Shown one piece after another: positions 11,657 to 23,361 of a DNA stretch of 64,000 bases. This DNA comes from Styela clava (lineage: Eukaryota > Chordata > Ascidiacea > Stolidobranchia > Styelidae): the NCBI RefSeq assembly GCF_964204865.1, contig NC_135257.1:7276151-7340150 (forward strand). The letters are read 5' to 3'. The notes under the pieces are model-generated. The model saw only the letters and a list, made by a program, of their open reading frames with translations. It was not told the DNA's origin and made no database searches. Made by a program: the position numbers and the translations under genes. How positions within the stretch are numbered: position 1 is the stretch's first letter; the number at the start of each line of letters is the position of its first letter.

Positions 11657-14600
11657 CTATGTTCGTTTGTTGGAGCCTTGTTCTACCCGATAAAAACTTG
11701 AATTTCTTTCATTTGGACAAGAGCAAAATAGACGGGAGACTGCTTTTCTAAATCTCTTGTCTCGAAAACTGTATATTATGGCGTTCATAAAACTAGAAAA
11801 AAAGATGAGAACAAATGGCAAAAATGATATTGCCATGACTGATCAAAGCCAGGTAGCAACACGATAATTTTATTCAAGTGATAAAATGTTGAGTAAATCT
11901 TTGCTAGTAAATGAGAATCTTAACCTCAAGCGCATTCACTGAACAACTCAGCCATCCTGGAGAAAGGGCAAATGTGTAAAATTCATACTTCCATTCATCG
12001 AAAATGACGATCAAATGGGAGACGCAGTCGCAACTACAGAGGATTACAGTAGAGTGGTCAGCCTCACAGTGATTTCCCTACATCCCCCTGTAGGGGTTTG
12101 TCACCTCCTTTCCCCTTGAAGAGTGACACTATATTTCAATCCCTAACTTAAATACAATGGTATTCTAATATCTAGAAGCCTTTTTTGTAAATTTTTCCTC
12201 GAGTTGTTTTCTTTTTTTATTATATTATATGATTTTAGTAAAATTGCGTTTGCTGGGAAGTTTTTCAATAATCCAAATGTCAAAATATGTTCACTATAAC
12301 GATTATTGCGTAGTTAATGTTTATAGCAAATGTAGTTATTTTTTACACTGAACCAGTAACAGCGCGTTAGGTGTTTGAAGACCTAACAAGGTTCCTCGCG
12401 ACTCCTGTCGCACAACTGGACATAACGGTCGTTTCAAAATTTTGTTGTTATTGTTATTATTTGTCTCCGTCAACACGTTTTGAAGAAATCGCTTTTTGCT
12501 CTTCGAATACTTGACCAATTGCTTTGAAATTTTCAGTGGTTAAAGATAAAAAGAAGGCTATTACTTTTTTTCGCTATGACGTCATCAAAACTCTACGTGT
12601 TTATATATTTGAGCATAGCTCTCTTGTTATTATATTTATTTCCTGTACCAATTTTTTGTGCATTTGTTGTTTTTGTGATGACGAATAAATGATTGATTGA
12701 TTGAAGGTGACATGTATATCAGTGCAGATGGTCAGTCAAATACATAACAAATTAGTTATAGTTTACAAATTGTTATATCAATAATAGCAAAATATCAACC
12801 ACACCAAAAATTAGGAAACCACCCCCTTCCCCCCTTTCCACCTAAATTGAAAAGCCGGGGAGCATACTGAAACTTCCCCAATTTGATATGAGTATTTAAC
12901 GATATTTATAAACTGCAAACTCATTTTAATCAAGGAATATATATATATATATATATTATTATACTTCATTTTCGTAGCAAGCAAATTGCGATGCTTGAAT
13001 CCTTAGTTTTAGGATGCTTCATATCTTATCAAGTCTTTCATAGGGACAAGTTCACTCCTCAGAAAGTGACAATAAAAATAGTTTCATACCTGTTTGTTAA
13101 GCTTCCGTAAAATGTGATTGCATACGGGATTGAAAAATTTGAACAATCCAACGTTTCATTCATAAACAGAAACATAACAACAGCAAAGGGCACTGAAATA
13201 TAAGGAACGGCAAATAAAAAGCAAAATACATTTTATGTTTGTTCGTTTTTCCCATAATCAAAATTTACTGCATAATTCATAAAGCGGAAATCAACTGTGT
13301 GAACTCTGTTTATGCTACCGCAGATTAGAAGGCACTTAAGAAAATCTAACCACGGATTCAGGACTGATTAAAATCGGGAATAAATTTTTAACGAGTTTTA
13401 CGGCTGTGACTGCGTGGGATGAGTCACTTTAATCGCAGGTCGGTTTTTTTCGTATTTCTCCAAAACTACCATGCATGCATCTCAAATAAATAACTGGTTA
13501 ACTACCAATATTGAACACGGAGTGGACCTATGGATCGTTTTGTTATTATATTGTCTTTGTTCTTGTTGTTTTTATTGGTTTCTTTTTTTTCTGGACATAA
13601 ATTTGAAACCCCATCGCATAAAAAAAGTCTTGTACATACATACACGTTTTCTGTCCCATTTTTTCAACATCCTTAGTCTATATATAGTCCACGATATATA
13701 CTCACGTAAGGTTAATGTAAATGCAGCAATCATTATAAAGAGAGTTATTAGAACGGACACTTTGGGTTGGATGATTCGTTTGTTAATCGACGTTTTCTGT
13801 TTTCCTTTGGTACTCTTTTTGCCCTTCGTATTCCTAGTGTTGCGGTCAGTTCTTTTACAGAGTTCCGTTTCTTGTCGCACAAAACCTCGATAAGCAATAA
13901 TCCCGGCACTGGTGCAAAATATAAGCTGAATAAATAAGTATCAATATTTGACAGTAGAATGAGAGAATGACATGGAAAATGATATTATTCAACCTAAATG
14001 ATGAAATCTATATGCCAAGTACAGCGCATATGAAATAGTAAATGAATACATGTTGTACAACAGATGTGGAAACCAACTACAATTAGCGCAACCAAAAAGG
14101 CCTTGCAATTTAATCAATAATGAGTTGAATAAAATTACCTTCAAAATCGTACTAAAAGTAAACTGAGCTGGAACTATAGTGTTGTTTGAAAGCAAAATAC
14201 TTCTTTGGCTCAAATTGGAGATCGAATTAAGATGCGAATGAATCATTAGGTCTCATTTACACGGGAAAAAAGAACTAGTTTAAATAATGTTTGATGCAGG
14301 CACTTCGTTTGATATTTGTAGAATGCAGAAGTTGTGCAAATGAATTCAAAAGTCTGCGAGATGCTGAATTCTATTTTTCAGTTGTTTCGGAACAAGTTCA
14401 TTAATATATATCAAAATTATTTCCAAACAACGTTTTGTCAAAGATTGACAATAATTATGATAATTTCTTTTGGTAAATTATACTTACCGTACCTTTGGAC
14501 GTATACAGTGTACTTGATTTGCCATATAATATGTATATAATTAAATTAAAAAATTCCATGAATAGGGTTTTTTAAGAACTCTCGAACACTATAAGACCAT

Positions 14601-17600
14601 ACACTTACCATCAATGCATATGGTAATAGTATGGTAACAACTACGTAACTGATTCCGTGATATCCGAGTTGTTCAAGTACTGAATCGCCTTCTGCTGGTC
14701 GCATTGTAATGACGTGTACGAGAAGAGTAGGTTGGAATTCATAATCAAACCACGCCGGAAAGGCAGCTGTGTTTCAAAAAACGCAATGTGTTCGATAATA
14801 ATGTTTACGTGGACTATATTAGTCCATGATGGCTGATAAAATAATGTTTTGGATAATCCGGGCCTCGTGCACTACCGCAGCATTCGGTGTTTAATAATTT
14901 TAACCAGAAAGAGGTATTTTAGTAACTTTGACAGTGAAAATACAGTGACAGTGTAATTTAAGCAGGTATAGTTTTCCTTTTTTTAGTAGGTATTAAATAG
15001 ATCTGAATAAGGTTTGGTGAAATTTAATTTTCTCTCGTAAACGGCAGTCGTTCACCTTCAGAGCAAATGATTAGTACAACATGATATACCTAAACTAAAG
15101 AAATAAAAAAAATGACTATAATAAGTATCAACCATGCAGAGAATATACATACCGTATTACCTCGAAAATAAGACCCAGCCTGAATTTTAACAATGATTTT
15201 AATATGGGCCTTCACCTTAAAATATAACCTAGTCAATAGTTCGGATTTTTTTTGGCCTAGTCGATAGCAATAAATCTCTCTACACGTTTTAAAGGATTGG
15301 TCATTATTGAATAATCCACGTTTAGCAGCTTTATTAAATGAAACGTGTTGTTTATAAGTAAACGAATTTCGGTTTTCATATTTTGTATTTTTGAAAATCT
15401 CGTAATTCTCTACTTTGTAATTTTGTTTTTGATAAATGAAAATAAAAGACATCCCCCGAAAATAAGCCCTAGTGTTATTTTTCGTATGTGTATCCTATTT
15501 TCCTTATTTTAGTTATCTTAAAAGTTCTGGGTGTTAGCCAAGTGAATATCCCCCTGCACATAGATTTCAGTCCTTTCACACAACTTGATGTAAATTGGGC
15601 GAACAAAATTAGTTACCTTAATATTGGTACACATACTTCTGGAGCGCCAAAAATTGAAATAAGTCCTATTTTCGGGGAAACACGGTACATTCATGAATAT
15701 TCAGAGAATATATTATTAATAAATGTTTTATTTGAACTTGTACTTGCCTGGTATAAAAACGAAGGATAGAGATATAATCCATACCAGTAGAAGAGTTAAG
15801 CAAATACTACGTGTTTTTCTTGTTTGATGCCAAAACGGCCACCTGAGAGCGATAAAGCGTTCGAAACTGAGGAACAGCAGATGGAGTATCGTTGCCTATA
15901 GATTGTATATACACATGTATCGCCTAATCTAATACATAATGTTACGTGTTTGTCGTGTCGTGGAGTATAAATAAGATGATGGGACTGTGTGGAACTTGAA
16001 AGATGTAATTGTTGATGGAAGGAGTCCCTGGCTATTTTTTTTTTATATTTTAAATTCTCTCTCTGTAATCTCGTTTCTTCCCCGAATTTACCTGCTTACA
16101 TAATTCACAGACATAACTTCATATGACATTCGGTAAAATCATTTGGTATTTCTTTTTACCCATATTTTTAAACATTGCTCACATGTTAAAATACACAAAA
16201 AAAATGAAAATTACTGGTGCTTTAATAAACTAATAATGAACACAAATCGTTAATAGTTACCTGTAGGGATATCATGATGAAAGATCCAGAGACTATTGCT
16301 TTAATAGAATTTCTGTCATCTAGTATGTAATCAACAACTTCACGTTCGGTTTTATATCTCATCCATAGCATATTAGGGATTGTAGTACAAAGCATCACAA
16401 TTCCACTGAGCAAATCAGCAAGCGCTAAGGATACTAAAATGAAATTTAGAAATAATACAAATGAAAATGATGAAAGTATGATTTTACATGCGTTTCAAAT
16501 TTGAGAATATCACCACCCGGGAAGAACATGTCGAATTCAAGTCGCTTGCCATCACAACTTATAAAAAGCAATCATTCCAATGTAGCCTATGTGCCAAAAT
16601 AAGTCTGAAAATTACAAAATTTCAGACGCGGTGTTTTCAATATATTTTTTATATGTTCTCTCGATTTATTCACGATAACACAGCAAAATATGAGCCCACT
16701 TTCAAAATGGCGAGGAGATAGACCAGGGGTGGCCAACCTGCTTTCGACCGCGATCGAGTAAAATCTTCAAAATAGATCGCGATCGATTGATCGATAATAA
16801 TGTCCTACACAAAAACGAATGGGCACTGAAAGTGCAAATAACTGTAAGCACACAAGCATACAAAAAATTCGAAAAATTGACAGAAAATTTGTATTTTTTA
16901 TAATCCATTTAAGTCGATTTGAATATTTAATTGTACCCGGAGTAAATGTTTCATTATTTATTTAAGATTTATTTAAATCATACAATTCAGATAAAAGACG
17001 TGCCTAATTTTTAGTCGTAAGCGTTGACAAAAGGCCTCAGTCGTAAGTGTTGAAAGAAACCTTGCCAAGTATAATCCAAACAGCGAAAATAAATATTCTC
17101 AAACCATAAATGTTACATGACTGGTCAAACTTCAGTATCTAATTTACAATTTCCTCCAAACGCGATTCTTCGCTTGCTCAAAATTAGGACAAATTGGGCA
17201 TTTTGATGCCACTGATACCATTGCGAATAAAATTCATCACACTCCTCTTGGAGTGAGACAATATTGCGGAATTTATTGTAGCATCGTTTGTCCGCCCAGA
17301 CCAGGGTTACCAGATCCCAGTGATGAACAAAAGACAAATCACGACAGAAAAAAGCCAACAATTTTAACAAGTACAAAAACCTCATGATTTGACAGATTTG
17401 ACACTCATAGCACAACAGTCGATTTGCACAGTTTTTACTCAAATTATTCAACCATGTGCTGCTTGCACAGTCTACTGATAAAGGGTTTTAGCCTAGATAA
17501 TCACGTCATTTGCGGGAATTTTGATTACCGCAACCAAACTAAATATCCTCGGAAGGCAAAACGACAATTACTGAATTAGAGCATACAACCATTTTTTGAA

Positions 17601-18586
17601 ACATAAATAAAAACAGACAAATAACACTGTAACGCGCAAAACTATGAAAACGAAGCCTGCTTGAACATCTGTCTGAGCGGCTGGAAAAACTGCAATTGTT
17701 ATGTCATTCTAAGTGATTCAATAGTCTTGCTGCACACTAACACAGATATATTTCTGTAACGTTTCGTCTGACCAAGGTCAGACTTCCTCTAGCATACATA
17801 GTTCAATCTAATCGATGGCACATGTTATGTCATTGTTGGCTTATTTTTGATTGGTTGGGGTTAAGGGAAAATGCATGTAAAGTACTGTATTCTACCTGTC
17901 GCAAAGCACACAACTGGTTCGAGGCAATTTTTGGGTCTATTTTAATAAAATTCACTCACTCAGACGCGATCGACTGCTCGAGTCGGGGCGATCGACCGCT
18001 CGATCGCGATCGACGTGTTGGCCACCCACTGATATAGACATATAGTCATCGCATGAACATCTATTGCCGCATCATATTGATCAATAACAGTCCATAAAAT
18101 TGTCATAACAACTATATATATATATGTAATCTAGATAGATACCCTACCTTTGATGTAATTATATTGAGTGCGCAACTCCCGTGTTTTCCACACAACTACC
18201 GGCAGCAGGATGTTCGACAATATGATCGCCAATGACATCAAGATAATCACCAAACAGAATGAAATAAAACCTCTGCGAATTTCACAGTTTGATAGTGATG
18301 CCTTTGCATCGTACATATAATATCGAAGGTCGCTACATTCGCTTTCATTGCTGTAAACTGCGAATCCACATAATGCTAGGATTCTGATTCCAGGTGCGCG
18401 TGTAGTATAGTTGAGCTCTTGTGTTGAATTCGTAACTGCGTCAGTGGTTTGCTGCGCTGTGGAGTTGTAGAATTGCTCTGTTTCTCCCTGCACGTCCTGA
18501 GCATTGGCGTTGTAAAGAGTGTTCGCAATTATCGATGTATAAATTACGAAATTTAACATCTCGTTTGTTTTATTGTACTTTTTCAT
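11657..18586 (-). CDS. class A (rhodopsin-like) GPCR, copy B
   Basis: Seven exons on the minus strand join in frame to 458 aa: 18148-18586, 16261-16433, 15748-15895, 14609-14766, 13706-13925, 13090-13192, 11657-11792 (phases 1,0,1,0,1,2). The N-terminus has a signal-peptide-like segment (MLNFVIYTSIIANTLYNANA), a Thr/Asn-rich stretch with N-glycosylation sites, and three Cys before TM1. Visible hallmarks: TM1 SNILLP, TM2 LALADLLSG, TM3 end ERFIAL, TM6 with Pro (TLLPF), and TM7 TNSFMNAIIYSFRDKRFRKA, followed by a short tail with Cys. ICL3 is Lys/Arg-rich. Cys3.25 and an ECL2 Cys are absent. Intron 3 uses a GC donor (CAG|GCAAGT at 15747/15746). The ligand is unknown. It is a paralogue of the gene at 33478-40485. 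Earlier methionine candidates were not needed: ATG 18586 starts the signal-like region. Confidence 0.88.
12319..12705 (-). repeat. interspersed repeat copy in GPCR B intron 6
   Basis: The segment is a reverse copy of the family at 22200, 23530 and 26510. It shares aatttcaaagcaattggtc (reverse of 12510-12540) and a Gln/Asn-codon-like (TTG/TTA)n run. The plus-strand right part ends in cgaataaatgattgattgattg, a short tail repeat as seen at the 3' end of non-LTR retroelements; whether that tail belongs to the same element is unclear. Confidence 0.4.
13499..13580 (-). repeat. short fragment of the same interspersed repeat
   Basis: The plus strand reads gacctatggatcgttttgtt followed by T/G-rich triplets, the reverse of aacaaaacgatccattggtc at about 23790-23810. 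It lies in GPCR B intron 5. Confidence 0.4.
15150..15688. mobile_element. MITE with CGAAAATAAG-type inverted ends
   Basis: Left end accgtattacctcgaaaata, right end the inverse of ttcggggaaacacggta. Between about 15160 and 15480 it aligns by eye with 33010-33340, sharing for example tctactttgtaattttgttt. An extra block of roughly 170 bp near the right end includes one isolated end (cttctggagcgcc) of the other MITE family, so the copy is composite. It sits in GPCR B intron 3-4. Confidence 0.55.
16724..18031. mobile_element. hAT-like element, 1.3 kb, in GPCR B intron 1
   Basis: The ends are CAGGGGTGGCCAACCTGC and the inverse ending TTGGCCACCCACTG, both continuing into GATCGCGATCGA-rich subterminal parts. 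Flanks agatagac (16716-16723) and atatagac (18032-18039) match at 7 of 8 bases. Internal ORFs, the longest at 17125-17451 (-), are not recognisable as transposase. An isolated left end of the same family is at 25750-25818. Confidence 0.75.
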
Positions 18587-19003
18587 TTAATAAAGCTAAA
18601 TGAAGAATGGTAGAATCAATGAATTCCTCTTGACAAGCCTATTTTCTCAATTTTGCCGCATTAAAACTATTAATTTTTATTAAAAACCTATGCACTGTAT
18701 GATATCGCCCGTTCCTCCAAGTGTTCGACTGGCAAAAGAAATGGGTACTTATATATAAATATAGCGATATAACGTTGTATTTCATATCTGTATGCTTGCA
18801 TTATTAATGGCTAGAAGTACGCCAGTTATTTCACATATCATGCATTTTTGGAACGATAAATAAGATGGATGGACAAGATGTGCTTGTTGTGATCGACAGG
18901 CTCTGCCTAGCACGACACTTCAAGTCGAATTGACTAAATTGTTTAAATTGAAAATGTACGGATCAATCAAGAGCCTCTATTGAGCTTCTGTATATACAAT
19001 AAC
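18587..19003. other. 5' flank of GPCR B
   Basis: Non-coding. A TATA-like run (tatatataaatata on plus) at about 18750-18765 is the only promoter-like sign and is weak in such AT-rich DNA. Confidence 0.25.
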
Positions 19004-19239
19004 GGTGCTCCCGAAGTATGCGAACCAAGATGGCGGACATCGGAACGTAACATGGGTAACAGGTTAGGGTTAGGCGATAATTTCTTTCCAATTTTCCTTA
19101 TTTTAGTCCTATTATCAGTTCGAAGACTAGCCAAGAGCCTCCCGTAGTATTTATACCTAAAATTATGGCCTAACCCTAACCTATTACACATATTACATTC
19201 CGATGTCCGCCATCTTGGTTCGCATACTTCGGGAGCCCC
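19004..19239. mobile_element. hAT-like MITE, full-length copy 1
   Basis: A 236-bp element with about 40-bp near-perfect inverted ends (GGTGCTCCCGAAGTATGCGA and on through CCAAGATGGCGGACATCGG). A perfect 8-bp duplication, acaataac, flanks it at 18996-19003 and 19240-19247. Inside the ends lie inverted telomere-like runs, ggttagggttaggc on the left and cctaaccctaacc on the right. It has no coding capacity. Confidence 0.88.
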
Positions 19240-19923
19240 ACAATAACTGTCTTCGATAAGATCTTCCGGGTAAAATACAAGATATAATTAATCAAAGCAT
19301 AATTATTAGAACGAGTTGTGACCTAACAAGCGTACTGGGTAAATAAAATCAGGCAACTGAATTTTGAATTCGACGAATAATTTATACATGGTTTTAAAAC
19401 ATACATCTTCCATTATGATACACTGTGAAATTTGATAAACGACAGTAAATCAATGAAATTAATAATGGCGATTTAGCGTGAACGAATTATAAACTCAAAT
19501 GAATTTGATTAATAGGTAGTTTTTACATATATATATAAATCAAATTTGGCTCAAAATATAGCATTAGTTATTTTACTGTGACCCAAATTTGTTGATGCGA
19601 TGCGATTACAATGCTAATAATGACTTCAATCCGTTATCCTAACTTTGCAATATAGGTTGTTTTATTATAGTAAAATGTTTAATTATCATAGTTGACTTCC
19701 AATGTATTAGATACCAATAACTGGTTTGGATTATACTGGAATAAAAACTATAAATAGTTGTAGAAGTGATAATAATGCATGAAAACTATCAAAAATGACC
19801 GATCTATATCTTAATTAATCTATAAAAACTATCAATTATCATACACTGCTTGATTCAAAAAGCATAATAAATCTTTGAATGAGATTTGGCTTAAGTGAAT
19901 ATCATATGCGAAGTTGAGGATTT

Positions 19924-20158
19924 GGTATTCCCGAAGTATGTGAACCAAGATGGCGGACACCGGAACGTAGTATGTGTACCAGGTTACGGTTAGGCCAAAA
20001 TTGCAGGCCTATATGCTATGGGAGTCACTTGGCCAGTCCCCGAATTCGTAATAAAACTAAAATAAGAAAATTTGGACTAGAATTATGGCCTAACCCTAAC
20101 CTCGTTCACATACTACGTTCCGGTTTCCGCCATCTTGGTACATTACTTCGGGAGTACC
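19924..20158. mobile_element. hAT-like MITE, copy 2
   Basis: Same family as 19004-19239 with more substitutions: GGTATTCCCGAAGTATGTGA on the left, inverse TTACTTCGGGAGTACC on the right. Flanks gaggattt and gagaattt match at 7 of 8. The apparent ORF at 19972-20220 is translation of this repeat. Confidence 0.82.
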
Positions 20159-21400
20159 GAGAATTTTGCAAAAAAGTTTTTTACTCACCGCTTAGTTATG
20201 AACCAGACATCTTCATATGATATCAAACTAGCCATGCATATTGTTGTACTAAATTCACTCTATCATGATATAGTTTCGTTACAAAGATTATCTCATTTCA
20301 CATTATGAATCTCTTCCGTTGAGTGACGTGGTGAAATCATTTGATTCACATTGTCCAAGCGGCCGCGCCGAAACGGATGTGACAAAACACCCCCTTCCTG
20401 TCTCTCAAATGTGTTTTGCCATATTAGCTCGAAAATATACATATGTATGTAATGTTTCAACTGCAGTTTCAAGTGAAAATATTCGACGCATTGTCATTAA
20501 TTATAGGAGCAACTTGGCATTTGGTGCGAGTTCTGAAATTGTACGGATTCTACGGTAGCTTTTCGCATATTTGTTGACGTTTGTCTAACTCTAGGACTCT
20601 GTAAGCCCTAGGGCATTTTATGAGGAAAATTCTGAAATTCTATAGATTCTGAAACCACAACAGCTTTTTGCATATTTGTTGATGTTTGTCAGGAGTAGAC
20701 CCCAGGGCCTTTAATGAGGAAAATACCCAGAGGTTGAATAAAAATACAGTAACAAGCACACACAGCGTGACCTTACTATATATATTTCTTGGCTATATTA
20801 TGCTATGATACTATATTCGACATTTCAATGTCGTGTAATACCATTTATCTTTTTTTTTTCAAATGTAAATAGTCATCCCTAACAAATATAACAACATCTG
20901 TTCCCTGTTTGGAAACTCGGTCAGATTCGATAATCCAAAATTAGTCTCGCGACGAACTATTTCTAAATGCCTGTGATTGCTTTTATAGCATCGGGGATTT
21001 TCAGTGATATGTGGCTCAATTAAGTCAATTTACATGAATACCCACTAGTTTCATGGCACTCTCAATCTATACTAAAAATCTAAATGAAAATAAATATATA
21101 TCTTGTTCTGCATATTTTAGTTGTGGTCGTCATACACCACTATGATCCTATCTCAGTAAAAAAATTTCATCGCATTATGCATATTTGAGTGTTGGTCACA
21201 CTTTAGTTATTATCATCATTTCATGTTTGATGAATTTGAATTTTTATTCGAATGTAATACTATACAAAATACGATTTTATTTTCAATAAGCCCTGTTTTA
21301 TCGCTCGCCCGCAGTTGCCACAACTGCGATAAGGCGCATTTTCCCATGTTTATCGGAATTGCCAATCTCGGAACTATAATAAAAATACTCTGTTTGTTAA
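20159..21400. other. non-coding, with an imperfect tandem duplication
   Basis: At about 20536-20640 and 20633-20745 two diverged copies of a roughly 100-bp unit follow each other. They share catatttgttgacgtttgtc / catatttgttgatgtttgtc and a later ccctagggcattttatgagg / ccccagggcctttaatgagg. ORFs at 20319-20558 and 21223-21459 have no splice or homology support. Confidence 0.5.
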
Positions 21401-21406
21401 TTTATT
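21401..21406 (-). promoter_or_regulatory. candidate polyadenylation signal of the micro-exon gene
   Basis: AATAAA on the minus strand about 320 bases beyond the stop at 21725-21727. Confidence 0.25.
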
Positions 21407-21724
21407 TGACGGTATGTATGATTGTGCGATGGTTTACACCACCTTTAGATCGAGATTAAAATTTGTTTTTCCATTAATGAGTTAAACACTCATTGAATAC
21501 AATACTTTGGGTTGAAAAAAGTTATTTTCAAACTGAGAAATATATAAATATGACAAAAAGATGATTAATTGGAAAAATTAAATTAGAATGGTTGACGATT
21601 AACTCTATCAATAAATATGGTATGATAAGTAATGATGATCGGAAGAAAATGAAATACTGTAAAATGCAATAAATTTGCTAATCTTTCAATCTTGCCATTC
21701 ATTATCTTCAATTGTCCAGGGTGG

Positions 21725-23361
21725 TCAAGCTCGCATATTAGGTCCCATTCCACTATCTGTGATTAAATGAACAAGTATAAATTTCAATCTCTATTCTTTT
21801 TAATACTTTGGGATAACACCTAATTAGCTAGAGAGATAATTGACGAAATTGATTTCTTCAATTAGATTTCACTGCCCAAATATATTCAGACGTATAATCA
21901 CACAATTACTATTGAAATTACTCACCCATAATAACTATCTTTGGGTTTTCGATTGGTTCTAAAACCAAAAGTAGAAACTTTAAAAAAATATCAATATAAC
22001 ATAAATTTGATTCATGAATAAGAGTATTACTGTAAAATATTAGTACGCGAAATTTCATAGCGTTTTGCTTAGGGTTTATTGGATGCAAAAAATATGTATA
22101 GGTATATATGTCATACTTTAATAGCTCTTTTTAAATTAGCATGTTACGATTTCGCGGGGCCATTTCTCAAATGAGCGGGGTTATTGCTAAGAACGCAACT
22201 GTCGATCGTCGTCTATTTATATATACGAAAGATCGATGCTCAAATATATGGACACGAAAGCCAAGTAGACTACAGGTAACTCAGTATTCATGACTACGCG
22301 TGACCACCAGATTGCAAACACGGAAACGGCCACAAGGTGCGCGATTCTTAATTTTCATGACAACATGGCACAATAAAACGAATACCTTGGATCCCACAGA
22401 AATTTTTGTAATAAAAATAGTACTAGCATTCTAGCCAAGAATAACATCTTTAACTACTCAAAATTTCAAAGCAATTGGTCCAGCAGTTAACAAAAAAGCG
22501 ATTTTTCATAACAACAATACAAAGAGTTCTGACAACAACAACAACAACAACAACAACATAATAACAAAACAATATACAGGTACACTTCGTCTCCAAAAAT
22601 AATAACAAGCACAAGTTGGATATATCTTGACAAGTGAGGCATATTACAGGCTTTTAGTTTCATATATGCTGAAATTCTGTTTGATATAAACATGATAACG
22701 GGAATTCGCTTTGATCCATTTCATTTTACGAAAGATTTGAACATGTCGTTTTAGTTTTCGTTCTATTCATGTCATGTTGCATTACCTCGGGTTATTTTCC
22801 TTAATGTTAAAAGTATTTTGTTTTACCGAGATTTATACTTAAAGTATTTTAAATATGATAACGATAGACGTACCTGACGCGCGAAATCCATTAAATAAAT
22901 AAATATTAACTAAGTGATGTTATAATAATATAGCTCAATGACTGATCTCAAAATCAGAGGAAACAAGTGCGATGCACCTAACAGAATTCATTTTTTAATA
23001 ATAATTTATATTTTTTCGATGTGGTCGCAAGTAGGGCTAGGCATTTCGAATCGAATAGTTATTTATTCGAAACGGTTCGGATAAGAATTTTGAATCTTCG
23101 CCAAACGTCTTGTTAAATTCCTCATATTTTTATCGAAGCCGTGTATTTACAATGCATTTCTGATATATGACGCTTTTCTTTCTAGTGAGTTATTAATGAA
23201 CCATGTGTCTTATTGCAATTAAAAGCTCAGGCTATTTATTAGGTTGAAAATACTGTCTGATGATCGCAATAGTATTGCAATTTAAAAATATGAATAAAAC
23301 TTGATTACAATTTTTAAATACTCACTGCTTGATCCCTGAGTGTGTTGGCTGTTTACTGAAC
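21725..23361 (-). CDS. micro-exon gene, exons 15-17: C-terminus
   Basis: 23326-23361 codes G-SVNSQHTQGSS (36 nt); 21926-21958 codes K-PIENPKIVIM (33 nt); 21725-21756 codes D-SGMGPNMRA then TGA. Phases continue the series, and the last exon starts with the same split Asp and a GP dipeptide. These exons are less repetitive, so their support rests on phase and splice sites alone. Confidence 0.65.

Noticed and set aside
13471..13893. Long plus-strand ORF of 140 codons
   Set aside because: It is the shadow of GPCR B exon 5 (13706-13925, minus), whose reading continues TM6 in the correct phase.
17125..17451. ORF inside the 16724-18031 element as a transposase remnant
   Set aside because: I cannot recognise hAT catalytic or dimerisation motifs in it.
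18967..19191. Minus-strand ORF
   Set aside because: It lies within the MITE at 19004-19239; related translations appear at 19972 and 38851 from other copies of the same repeat.
21223..21459. Plus-strand ATG ORF with two CxxC-like Cys and a hydrophobic end
   Set aside because: No splice, homology or codon support; the Cys region is a small inverted repeat (gcagttgccacaactgc).
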